DNA of 46,798 bases. It comes from Mesostigma viride. Taxonomy: Eukaryota > Streptophyta > Mesostigmatophyceae > Mesostigmatales > Mesostigmataceae. Position numbers and translations under genes: made by a program. The stretch lies in assembly GCA_009746045.1 (NCBI GenBank), contig RPFO01001208.1, forward strand, positions 1 through 46,798, in the 5' to 3' direction. A model generated the notes under the pieces. That model saw nothing but the letters and a program-made list of their open reading frames with translations. It made no database searches and was not told the origin of the DNA. Below are positions 26,080 to 34,514 of the stretch, piece after piece; the stretch's first letter is position 1; every line of letters begins with the position of its first letter.

Positions 26080-28203
26080 ATGTACCAGAAGAAGGTGGTG
26101 GGGCGTCTGCCCCAGATCCAGACGCTGCTGGCTTGGCTGGAGCGGCGCGTGATGGACGAGGACGGGTACGCCGCGGTCGTGCACGGGCCCGGGGAGGGCG
26201 ACGACGACGACGACGGGTACTACACCGGGGGCATTGTGGCAGGCGGACCTCCCTCGCCTACTGCTGGTGGGCCTCCGTCACCTACTGCTGGTGGGCCTCC
26301 GTCAAGACCCCCGACACCCACAGGGAGAACACCCACAGGGAGACCCCCAACACCCACAAGCACACCCGCTGCGGCGGGAAGCACCCCATCGGCAGCTGGT
26401 ACGGAAGGGGGTGGCACTCCCGATGGGGGGCTGGAAGTGGGAGCGGACGCCGCCGCCGGTCCGTCTGCAGCGGGGACGGGGGGAGATACTACGGGCGCGG
26501 CTGCCGCCGGGAGTGGGGGAGACGAGGCTGAAGACCAAGCTAACAATGACGGAAACGGCGACTCCGATGGAGATTATGTGGACGCGGAAGGATTTGCTCG
26601 TGGCTTGATAAGCGACCAAGGCGCGTCTAACGCAGCAGGTACCGCAACTAGCGATAGAGGCACTGCGACCCTCCAAGCTAACAATGACGGAAACGGCGAC
26701 TCCGATGGAGATTATGTGGACGCGGAAGGATTTGCTCGTGGCTTGATAGGCGACCAGCTTGATAACGCAGCAGATACCGCAACTAGCGGACAGAATCTTC
26801 CTCCTTCCCCATCACCCACCGCCATCGTCAACTCTGGTAACGCTTCGGAACCTGTGGCGGACGGACAGAACTCCATTCCGATCCCTGCCCAGCCCCCGGT
26901 TAAAGTTAAGGACGACGTTCAGAAGTTGTTGGGCGATTTAGATAACGTCTTCTCAGGGTTCAAACGCCCCGACCCGAAGTACGCTGATGAGGTGGAAGAT
27001 TACGAGAGATCCAAAGAAAATATTGAAAAAATCTTAGGAACACTGGCGGAGGATCATCGCGATGGTGCGTGGATGGAGCATGTGGAAGAAATGGCCGCCC
27101 ATCAGCTTGCTAGGCGTGAAGGAGTGCTCGCACTGAAGATGCTTGACGAGAGTTTGGGAAAAGCCGTAAAAGACGATGAGACATACAGAACACTGCTAAA
27201 AGGAGCTCTGAAGCGATTCGAGGATAACTTGCGAATATACATAGCGACGCGGGCAGAACAGAGAGACCCCGCGCCTGATCTGACAGCCACAGAGCGCTTT
27301 TTGGATCTGTTGAAAAGGGAGCGGGAAACGTTGATGGGGCTGGTCGACTCCAGTCAGACGTACGGTGTTGTACCGCGAGCGAGTTTAACAACCGTGGAAA
27401 ACGCGTTCAACGCGCTTTCTGATGCCGATCAGCTGGGAGTGCTCAAAAAACGAGAGGAGTTTGATAAGTTTGCAAAGGCATTTCAGGTGATGCAATCTGT
27501 CAGAGATAAATCCAGATCGGAGCTGGAGGCGATGAACGAATCTGAATTGAAAGCGGTGCTCAAGGAAATAGAAGATCTCAGCGCTGAGGGGGTGGGAGCG
27601 CAGAGGGAAGAGCGGATGAATATTATAAGGGATGTTCTGCAGGCCAAGGAGGCCGCAAGGAATGCCGCAGAGGCAAATAATCAGCGAGGCGCCAAGGGAA
27701 AGGACCCGTTGGAACAGGACCCGTTGGAACTCCTCCAAGCGGGCCGCACCAACAATGGTGCCGGAAGTATTGAAGACAGTTTCCGGGGCACCGACGCAAA
27801 AAAAAAGGCGCCTGAGCGCGGAAAGGCAAACAATAAGGTTGTGGGGTCGACGAGCGGGGCTAGACCCGGCACTCGCCTGTCTGACGTCGCGGGATCCGTG
27901 ATGAACCTGAAGCGGGTGGAAAAGGAGCAGGTCGCCAAGTTGGCTGAAAGACACGCCCCAGCGATCGACGCGGACCCGGAGGGCGGAGCGCCGGAGATGG
28001 ACGTGTCGCAGTCAGTCCGTGAGCTTGTAAGCAATCTGAACAAGGATAAAAGCATCCAAGAGATTGTCGAAGAAGCTCAACATATGACCGCAGATCAACT
28101 CGTACCCTCCGTGGCTAACGGAATCACTGGTCGATCCGCCGGGCGCAGCGACTCTTTTTTTTTTTTGACCCCAGAAAATAATGGTGCTGGCCCCCCCCCG
28201 TAA
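26080..28203 (+). CDS. Large low-complexity and coiled-coil protein
   Basis: I start at ATG 26080 (MYQKKVVGRLPQIQTLLAWL), just after the right terminal repeat; the frame is open a little further up. 707 residues. After an acidic patch (GDDDDDGYYTGG) comes a Pro/Thr/Gly tract (TPTGRTPTGRPPTPTSTP), then a 28-residue acidic block, ANNDGNGDSDGDYVDAEGFA and on, repeated twice. The second half is a long charged helical region (LKKREEFDKFAKAFQVMQS...). Codon usage here is richer in A and T than in the core genes, which fits recent gain or fast change. No family is recognised. It and the next gene (two bases away) may form a pair. Confidence 0.75.
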   Translation: MYQKKVVGRLPQIQTLLAWLERRVMDEDGYAAVVHGPGEGDDDDDGYYTGGIVAGGPPSPTAGGPPSPTAGGPPSRPPTPTGRTPTGRPPTPTSTPAAAGSTPSAAGTEGGGTPDGGLEVGADAAAGPSAAGTGGDTTGAAAAGSGGDEAEDQANNDGNGDSDGDYVDAEGFARGLISDQGASNAAGTATSDRGTATLQANNDGNGDSDGDYVDAEGFARGLIGDQLDNAADTATSGQNLPPSPSPTAIVNSGNASEPVADGQNSIPIPAQPPVKVKDDVQKLLGDLDNVFSGFKRPDPKYADEVEDYERSKENIEKILGTLAEDHRDGAWMEHVEEMAAHQLARREGVLALKMLDESLGKAVKDDETYRTLLKGALKRFEDNLRIYIATRAEQRDPAPDLTATERFLDLLKRERETLMGLVDSSQTYGVVPRASLTTVENAFNALSDADQLGVLKKREEFDKFAKAFQVMQSVRDKSRSELEAMNESELKAVLKEIEDLSAEGVGAQREERMNIIRDVLQAKEAARNAAEANNQRGAKGKDPLEQDPLELLQAGRTNNGAGSIEDSFRGTDAKKKAPERGKANNKVVGSTSGARPGTRLSDVAGSVMNLKRVEKEQVAKLAERHAPAIDADPEGGAPEMDVSQSVRELVSNLNKDKSIQEIVEEAQHMTADQLVPSVANGITGRSAGRSDSFFFLTPENNGAGPPP

Positions 28204-28205
28204 CC

Positions 28206-30019
28206 ATGCCTCCTGTTCAGGGGGCAACTCCCACCCACGCGCCTCGTGTTCCGGCACCCGTACTACCGATGGCACCTGTTAAGGAGCCATCTCGCCCCCC
28301 CGCATCACCCCCCCCCGGTGGCACCTCCCCCCACCAATCGATGGCATTAACTCCTCGGCAGCGGGCGGGTAAGGTCGCGCGCGTCTGGGACAATCTGAGA
28401 AGGCTAGCAGGCATACGGCCCGCTGTACCGCAGGCGGTCGACCAGAACCCGCTTTTCATGAGAGGCGACCAGACCGACGGCGGTCACCCCCCCGTCAATC
28501 CAGCGCAGATATCCAGAGGGAACGGCAGAGGAGTGGCTCATAATGTTGTCAATGCCGCTCCCATAAACACCGAGTTCCTTCGAGACGATCCCGTCCAAAG
28601 CTCGGACGACGGCCAAGGATCGCCACCAGTTTCGCTCGCGCGGAACGCCCTACGGCGAGCGTGGCCATACGTTGACAATGCGTTAATGGCTCTGTCTATG
28701 GGCGGTATTTTATATAGTCTGCTTGGAGATGGCAACTGGGCGCCAGGGGCCGGGGGGACAATCTCACGCTCGGAGATGGTGTCTGGGCGCCAGAGTCCTG
28801 GGGGGGGGCAGACAATCTCACGCTCGGAGACGGTGTCTGGGCGCCCATGGTTGTGGGGGGGCAGAGTTTGGGGGACATTGTCACAAACATTTCCTCAGTA
28901 TTCCCTAACCCGCTTTTCCCAGTGAACATTTCTGGCATACTCCCCGAAGGCTGGCAGCAGTGGGCCGGACTTTCAAACCCCCCCGCGATGGACGAGTCCG
29001 ATTTTGGCCCCCTTCTCACGAACGCGACAGGGGTGGTGGACCCATCTTCCCTTCTCACGAACGCGACAGGGGTGGTGGACCCAGCTTCCCTTCTCACGAA
29101 CGTTACGGGGGTGGTGGACCCATCTTCCCTTCTCACGAACGCGACAGGGGTGGTGGACCCATCTTCCCTTCTCACGAACGCGACAGGGGTGGTGGACCCA
29201 TCTTCCCTTCTCACGAACGCGACAGGGGTGGTGGACCCAGCTTCCCTTCTCACAAACGTGACGGGAGCAATGGACCCATCGTCCTTTGGGGCGAATGCCA
29301 CTGGATGGGGGGGGGTGCCGCCCGTTTTTGGAAACGAAACAAATGCAAGGTACATGGTGGAGTTGCTGGCGGGGATGCAGAAGGCTGCAGATCTCGGAAG
29401 ACTAAATCAGAAGTTGTTTGGTTTCCACAACGAGGCGGATCGTGAATTGACAAACATGGTGGACAAATTGATCGCGCCGATGTCCCATGAACAGAGACTT
29501 GCACTCATGGAAGCGTTTGGGGAGGTCATACCCCGCATCGCGGAAAGAATTCACGCGACAGGGACTTATAAGGATCAGTGGGACTTTGCTCGCACAACTC
29601 TGGAAAAAGCGGGTGGAGTGTTGGGTGATGCTCTCTTGGCGGTGCCGCGCGCGCTCAGTATTCCGTTCGCAGCGGCCAACGAGTACAAGAGGGGGGATTT
29701 GGGTTTCGAGGATGCACTGGGTTATGGCGCCGATGCAATAAAAGCTGGAACTTTACTGCACGGACTTGCTGGTAATGTTATGAGCGGGTTGGGTGGTGTG
29801 GGCACCACCGCCGTCACGGACGCTTTGGTTGATGCTGGGATGGACGCCCTCGCCCCGATCCCAGGCCTGGGAGCGCTACTCAATAACGGTCGCCGCGTGG
29901 TGGGAGCGAGATGGGGAAGTCCACAAGATCTTGTCGATTACATCCGTGATATAAAAGAAGGTGAACAGATTCTAGAGATGTTAAACCAAGCCGGGCGTGT
30001 GTTGAGAAGTCGCGCGTGA
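28206..30019 (+). CDS. Repeat protein with NxT sequons and Gly/Ala tail, one frame break
   Basis: The first frame from ATG 28206 gives a Pro-rich start and a helical part to LLGDGNWAPGAGG; one missing base in the G6 run 28752-28757 joins it to the frame that ends at 30019. In the joined frame a DNLTLGDGVWAP motif repeats, then seven 13-residue repeats of the type LLTNATGVVDPSS follow, each with an N-(A/V)-T sequon. The C-terminal half is helical with a Gly/Ala-rich hydrophobic section (LLHGLAGNVMSGLGGVGTTA). About 604 residues. Dense sequons suggest a glycosylated surface or virion protein, if it meets a glycosylation pathway; this is inference. Confidence 0.75.
29012..29284 (+). repeat. Seven in-frame 39-bp repeats
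   Basis: Units of CTTCTCACGAACGCGACAGG plus 19 more bases begin every 39 bases from 29012; they code for the 13-residue sequon repeat. Copies are nearly identical, differing mainly at Ala/Val and Ser/Ala codons, so expansion is recent. Confidence 0.95.
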
Positions 30020-30056
30020 CAGACCGGACACCCCTGAGCCATTTTTCCTAGTGACG

Positions 30057-30740
30057 ATGGACGCGCTGGCCATGTGCGGAGTTTTCGACCTGCAATCCCG
30101 GGATGACGTGTTCGCCGTCTGCACGCTGAACCCGGACCTGATCGGAGTGGACGCGGAGGACGGCGCCAGGACCGTGCGCGTGCGGATCAGGGACTGCGCG
30201 GTCCACGGCGAGGAGCTCGTGGGCGCCCTGTCGGGCGGCAAGCGCGTCCTTTGCGACTTCTGGCGCGCGAACGGGACCGCGCGGACCCTGCGAGACATGG
30301 AGCAGGCGTTCCGCGCATCGAACGACGTGACGAGTCCCCGGCTCATCAAACACGACGGCCCCAACACCTGGATCCACGAGGGGCTCGTCCTCCCCATCCT
30401 CAGGTGGCACGCGAAGGTCGAGGTGCAGCTGGACGTGGCCGGGACCGTGCCGGACGCCGAGCTGGACGTATTCACCCCCCTGTGTTTCGCGGACGTCATC
30501 TCGCGCACCGAAGAGCAGGTCGTGCAGGTGAAAGAACTCGACGACTGGGCCGAGGGACTCGGAGAGCTGTGCGCGCTGAGTCGGGAGTTCCCAGGGTACG
30601 CGAGGAGGCTGCACCTCTACAAGTACCACTCCCCCTGCGCCGTGGTGCCCGTCACCAGCCTGGACGCCGTCCGGAGCGCCTGCGATAAGTCGGGCGTCTC
30701 GGTCACGTGGGAGGTTCACTCCTCGCCCTCCCAGCAATGA
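30057..30740 (+). CDS. PD-(D/E)XK-like nuclease-fold protein, stand-alone
   Basis: I start at ATG 30057 (MDALAMCGVFDLQ); the GTG six bases earlier is less likely. 227 residues. The C-terminal half has DVISRTEEQVVQVKELDDWA followed by FPGYARRLHLYKYH. This matches the tail of BRO paralog C (33585), which reads DILVRDAQLLVEVKEMSAW and FPGYKLRLHLFMT. The D-x(9,10)-(E/Q)-V-K pattern is that of PD-(D/E)XK nucleases, with the QxK variant here. The N-terminal half is unrecognised. Nuclease activity is inferred. It overlaps the convergent gene at 30716 by 25 bases. Confidence 0.75.
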   Translation: MDALAMCGVFDLQSRDDVFAVCTLNPDLIGVDAEDGARTVRVRIRDCAVHGEELVGALSGGKRVLCDFWRANGTARTLRDMEQAFRASNDVTSPRLIKHDGPNTWIHEGLVLPILRWHAKVEVQLDVAGTVPDAELDVFTPLCFADVISRTEEQVVQVKELDDWAEGLGELCALSREFPGYARRLHLYKYHSPCAVVPVTSLDAVRSACDKSGVSVTWEVHSSPSQQ

Positions 30741-30970
30741 TACGCGATCTCGTGCCTCAACACGCAATGGCCTGGGAGGTCGTCCCACTTACATTTGGGC
30801 GTCTGGCTGAGCCGGCGCCACACGTTGTACTCCCCGTCGCGGTTGAAACAGACCGTCTTTAGGTAGCCGGTCTGGATCCTGGGCCTCTCTTCCGGGGGCA
30901 GGGCGGCCAGCTCCTGGATGTCCCATCCAGACCCCATGAACTCCTCGTAGGTCCATTCCACGGTAGACAT
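30716..30970 (-). CDS. Small hypothetical protein rich in Trp and Cys
   Basis: 84 residues: MSTVEWTYEEFMGSGWDIQE, an Ala/Pro turn, then VCFNRDGEYNVWRRLSQTPK and a His/Cys-containing end (GHCVLRHEIAYHCWEGEE). The Cys and His spacing could bind a metal but fits no motif I know. It overlaps the nuclease-like gene tail to tail. Composition is protein-like and the start is a normal ATG. Confidence 0.65.
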   Translation of the reverse strand: MSTVEWTYEEFMGSGWDIQELAALPPEERPRIQTGYLKTVCFNRDGEYNVWRRLSQTPKCKWDDLPGHCVLRHEIAYHCWEGEE

Positions 30971-31091
30971 TTTGTGTAGATGCAGAGATATTCTCGCCCC
31001 GCGGGACGAGATATCCTATTCCATTGCAATACAATTACTACGGCTAACTTGGCGTTTAAAAAATGTGTTGTATTGAATCAATGCAATAAGC

Positions 31092-31670
31092 ATGTCCTTG
31101 GTGCTTACGCGCCCCGTCGTGCCAGTAGTAGGGGCTCGAAATCGCGCATGGAGGAAAGTGACGACGGGAGGCATATGGGACCGCACGATCTTCCTGGTGG
31201 GGAAGAACCGGCCCTACCCCGTGCTTTTCGGTATCCACTCCCTGGAGGTCGACAAGCGCGTGGGCGCGGTACAGAGGCCCATGACGCACATCATAGCGTT
31301 CGAGGACCTGGACATGGCGGCGTGCATGTGTTTGCTGCTGTTCCAGGACGACCATCACGGCATCATGGGGATGTATTCGTTGGACGACGACGACGTTCGC
31401 GGCTGTATCGCGTGGCGGATCGCGGACGAAACGATCGACATGGACGACGAAGAAGTCCGGAAGCGATTGGATGAGATGCACATCGAAGCCATCACGTTCA
31501 ACGACGCGGAGGCGCTCTGTCGGTACCACGGGTTCGTTTTGGAAACTGTCAAGAGGGTCTCCGAGGGAGGGGACGATGTGGTCATGACGTCCCACTACCC
31601 GCGCGGCGACCCCGGGTCCTACGTGCCCATGTTAGAGAAGACGTGGGAATTGGATCAAAAGATCGAGTAG
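31092..31670 (+). CDS. Hypothetical acidic protein
   Basis: 192 residues from ATG 31092 (MSLVLTRPVVPVV); a later ATG at 31149 falls within the body. It has strands such as TIFLVGKNRPYPVLFGIHSL and MTHIIAFEDLDMAACMCLLL, then an acidic helix (DDDDVRGCIAWRIADETIDM) and EEVRKRLDEMHIEAITFNDA. It is not recognised. An AT-rich stretch of ~70 bases precedes it and a T-rich stretch follows its stop. Confidence 0.7.
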   Translation: MSLVLTRPVVPVVGARNRAWRKVTTGGIWDRTIFLVGKNRPYPVLFGIHSLEVDKRVGAVQRPMTHIIAFEDLDMAACMCLLLFQDDHHGIMGMYSLDDDDVRGCIAWRIADETIDMDDEEVRKRLDEMHIEAITFNDAEALCRYHGFVLETVKRVSEGGDDVVMTSHYPRGDPGSYVPMLEKTWELDQKIE

Positions 31671-31712
31671 TTCACTCTTTATTGTTTCTTTCATAATTTA
31701 TTAGTTCGTGAC

Positions 31713-32185
31713 TCATTCCGATGCGGGGGTCTTTGCGGCCATTAGCCTCCCCTTCTTGCTGGTGGTGTTTCCCAGAATGTACTTGAGCGCAAAGTCTCCC
31801 GCGGTCCACCCGTTGAAGAGGAGGTGCTGGGTCTCGATACTCCGCCCCTTCTTGCGGATCTGGTTGAGGCACTTCCTGACGTCCCCCACGCACAACTCGG
31901 GGATGGAGGAGCTCTGCACCTTGTCCTTCTTCTCCTTGGCGGCCTTCTTCTCCTTGGCGGCCTTCTCCTTGGCCCCGTCCTTGGCCACCGGGTCCGCCGC
32001 CGCAGGGGGGTCCTCCATCTTCACCTCCTCCACGGGGGGGCGGCAGGGGCGGGGGGGGTCGTCAGCGCGACAGTGGCGCTTGGACCGGCGGCGGCCGGGG
32101 TGTGCGTCGACTTCTGCTTCTTGGCCTTCGGCTCGCTAGCGTGGGAGGAGGCGGGGCCGGTGCCGGCGGGGGTCTGGGTCGTCAT
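31713..32185 (-). CDS. Lys/Ala-rich protein with conserved-looking C-terminal domain, one frame break
   Basis: From ATG 32185 (MTTQTPAGTGPASSHASEPK) the first frame runs through a Pro/Ala linker and stops; one missing base in the G7 run 32034-32040 joins it to the frame that reads EEVKMEDPPAAADPVAKDG, a Lys/Glu helical repeat (KEKAAKEKKAAKEKK) and a compact end (IPELCVGDVRKCLNQIRKKG ... FNGWTAGDFALKYILGNTTS). About 157 residues. Basic low-complexity plus a small C-terminal domain suggests a nucleic-acid-associated virion or nuclear protein; function is unknown. GGTAAATATTATCCACG precedes the ATG, and the gene is divergent from VLTF3. Confidence 0.65.
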
Positions 32186-32286
32186 CGTGGATAATATTTA
32201 CCATGGCCGTGCATTTTTATTTCGCCCCGTTAAGCGCACGCGTAATTTCTAGGGTAGAGGTACGGACCCCTCGGACGTCGGGGCTG

Positions 32287-33415
32287 ATGGCGGCTCGGAA
32301 CTACACGGTCGAGTCTGGCATGCGCGACTGCATGGACGTCTTGCAAAAGAGGCTGGACTCCGTGGGCCAGCTCCGGTCGAACGTGGAGGCCATGAAGAGG
32401 GAGGTGGAGGCCATGACGGAGGAGTCGCAATGGGACCGGCGGATGGCTCGCAAGGCGGACATCCGCAAACTGGAAAAGGAGATCGAGAAGATAGAGGGGG
32501 GGAGATGGTCGACTTCCTCCTGGACGCCATGCCGATCGTCTCCAAGTACACGAACGCCGTCAACGCGCGCGATGCCAAGAAGAGGAAGAAGGACGCGACG
32601 GGCGCCAAGACGGGGGCTCAAGTTGGCGCCAAGGACCCGGACTCCGCGGACGTGAAGAGGGGGGCGCTCTATCGCGACTTCATGGACGTCGTGGTCAGGT
32701 ACCCCTGCCTCCCGCACGACCCCAAGTGGCTCGAGCGGTACGGCGCGGACGAGCGACTCGACAACATGGAGTTCAGCTTTTGCGAGAAGTGCCAGGTGAA
32801 CATGGTGGAGGGAGGGGGCAGCGTGATGTGCTCCAAGTGCGGCAAGTCTGTCGAGTGCGTGTCCAGCGGCATCGAGGCGTTCCCGTACGGCACCCCCATA
32901 TCCACCACGGACTACTGCTACAAACGGATCAACCACTTCAACGAGACCCTGGCGCAGTTCCACGCCCGCGAGCGGTCCATCATTCCTCGGGAGGTCATCG
33001 ACGCGGTCGCCAACGAGTTCAGGAAGGCGCGCATGACCGACAAGAGCAGCATCACGCCCGCCAACGTCCGCGCCTTCCTGAGGAAGCTGAAGATGGCCAA
33101 GTTCTTCGAGCACGCCGTGCAGATCACCCACACGCTGAGCGGGACCCCCCCCCCACCATGACCCTGGAGCAGGAGGAGAGGCTCCGGACCATGTTCCGCA
33201 TGGTGCAGAAGCCCTTCGAGGAGGTGTGCCCCAAGGACCGCAAGAACTTCCTGAACTACTCCTACTGTCTTCACAAGATGTGCCAGCTTCTCGAGTACGA
33301 CGAGTTCCTGCCCCACTTCCCGCTCCTGAAGAGCAAGGAGAAGCTGTGGGAGCAGGACGAGATCTGGAAAGAGATCTGCAAGAAGCTGAACTGGCAGTTC
33401 ATCCCGTCCAAGTAG
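32287..33415 (+). CDS. VLTF3 / A2L-type late transcription factor, two frame breaks
   Basis: The N-terminus (MAARNYTVESGMRDCMDVLQ) starts a coiled coil; an upstream ATG at 32203 is possible. One missing base in the G7 run 32496-32502 leads to EMVDFLLDAMPIVSKYTNAV and the zinc motif FCEKCQVNMVEGGGSVMC-SKC. The family hallmarks YKRINHFNETLAQFHARERS and IPREVIDAVANEF follow. A second missing base in the C10 run 33145-33154 gives MFRMVQKPFEEVCPKDRKNF and SKEKLWEQDEIWKEIC up to 33415. About 376 residues, normal for the family. VLTF3 turns on late viral genes with VLTF2 (8269 here). It is a core gene of nucleocytoplasmic DNA viruses. Confidence 0.9.
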
Positions 33416-33468
33416 CCTTCCGCTCCACGGAAACTGTAAATGGTTTCCGCTCCATCAGGTCCAAGGCA

Positions 33469-33489
33469 GTGGTAGCTCTCCTCTATCAC
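33469..33489 (+). pseudogene. Fragment identical to part of BRO paralog D
   Basis: A 21-base stretch (GTGGTAGCTCTCCTCTATCA and one more) equals the DNA of paralog D at about 34677-34697, coding VVALLYH. It lies in the leader of paralog C and codes for nothing here, a scrap left by copying between family members. Confidence 0.7.
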
Positions 33490-33521
33490 AAGAACTTCTG
33501 GCTGCTCAGGACAAACGTCTT

Positions 33522-33541
33522 GAGCGTCCACGGGTGCGCTC
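33522..33541 (+). promoter_or_regulatory. BRO leader hairpin, copy C
   Basis: GAGCGTCCACGGGTGCGCTC: arms GAGCG and CGCTC, extended by CAC/GTG across a two-base bulge. It ends 43 bases before ATG 33585. Copy D at 34452 is almost identical. Confidence 0.65.
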
Positions 33542-33584
33542 CCCCGCAGCCAAATTTGCCTGATAATACTACCCGGCGTCCACC

Positions 33585-34319
33585 ATGTCCCAGGTGATCC
33601 GCTACCTGACCCCCACCGCCGGGGAGGAGGACCCGCAGTTTCAGGGCAAGATCCGCGTGACGGACGATGGCAGGATCTCAATTATTGATGTGTTATCATG
33701 CTTCGGGTTTAAGACACCGAGAGACATTTGGTTCAAGCTGCAAAAAGCCCATCCCGAAGTGGTGGGAGATGTTACATGCCACCAATTTACCGGTCAAGGG
33801 CAAAAAGAGACTCCCGTTGCGTGTTTCAATGACATCAAGACCATCCTGTGCGCACTTCCAGCCTTGCACTATTACTTCGTAACTGCTGTGAAGGCCGCAC
33901 CCACCCTTGAGGAGCTTGTCTCTCTTGTGAAAAACTTGCACGGGAAGAAAAGAAAACAGTACCGCACGGAGAAGGATGTTCAAGCAGAGCTTGCTGAGAA
34001 GCTGAAAGGCGACCGCGAGGTGCGCTGCTCATCCGGCATCATCGATATCCTTGTGCGAGACGCCCAGCTGCTCGTTGAGGTCAAGGAAATGTCGGCGTGG
34101 GTACACGCTGTGGGACAGCTTCTGGTGTACGGTGCCGATTTTCCAGGCTACAAACTCCGCTTACATCTGTTCATGACACCAAAGTCTCCGCCCATGCATC
34201 CAGAGCGGATGTTTACGATCCGAGAAAAGTGCGGTCTATTTGGTATCGAACTAACACTTGATGAGAGCATCGAGTTGCGGCCAAACCCCAAGTTGGCGGT
34301 GCATGGACGGTATAACTGA
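33585..34319 (+). CDS. BRO-N-like head fused to PD-(D/E)XK-like tail, paralog C
   Basis: 244 residues. The first ~80 residues follow the BRO family (VIRYLTPTAGEEDPQFQGKI, then VTDDGRISIIDVLSCFGF), with its own variable stretch. The usual core and C-terminal half are missing. Instead there is a basic linker (KNLHGKKRKQYRTEKDVQAE) and a nuclease-fold tail: RCSSGIIDILVRDAQLLVEV-KEM, then FPGYKLRLHLFMT. D-x(8)-E-V-K fits PD-(D/E)XK enzymes. The tail is shared with the protein at 30057. A targeted nuclease, with the BRO part choosing the site, is a reasonable inference. Other paralogs keep the regulator-type C-terminus. Confidence 0.8.
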   Translation: MSQVIRYLTPTAGEEDPQFQGKIRVTDDGRISIIDVLSCFGFKTPRDIWFKLQKAHPEVVGDVTCHQFTGQGQKETPVACFNDIKTILCALPALHYYFVTAVKAAPTLEELVSLVKNLHGKKRKQYRTEKDVQAELAEKLKGDREVRCSSGIIDILVRDAQLLVEVKEMSAWVHAVGQLLVYGADFPGYKLRLHLFMTPKSPPMHPERMFTIREKCGLFGIELTLDESIELRPNPKLAVHGRYN

Positions 34320-34451
34320 TTTTATAAAGTTAATGAACATTAAGTTAACATTGTCACATATGCCTCTATAAAATTACCTGCAAGTCGATCAGAGATCCAC
34401 CACATCCGCCGTTCCCACTGGTCCGTTAAGGGCTCGCATCCGTACTGTCCT

Positions 34452-34471
34452 GAGCGTCCACGAGTGCGCTC
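34452..34471 (+). promoter_or_regulatory. BRO leader hairpin, copy D
   Basis: GAGCGTCCACGAGTGCGCTC, 43 bases before ATG 34515, followed as in copy C by CCGCAGCCAAATTTGCCTGA. A TATAAAATTACC box lies about 85 bases further up (34367), a possible TATA element. Confidence 0.65.
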
Positions 34472-34514
34472 ACCCGCAGCCAAATTTGCCTGATAGTACT
34501 ACCCATCGTCCACC

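Noticed and set aside
5560-33415. Programmed ribosomal frameshifting at the G/C runs
   Set aside because: Seventeen sites with no common slippery heptamer or downstream structure, in unrelated genes, all one base short; sequence error is simpler.
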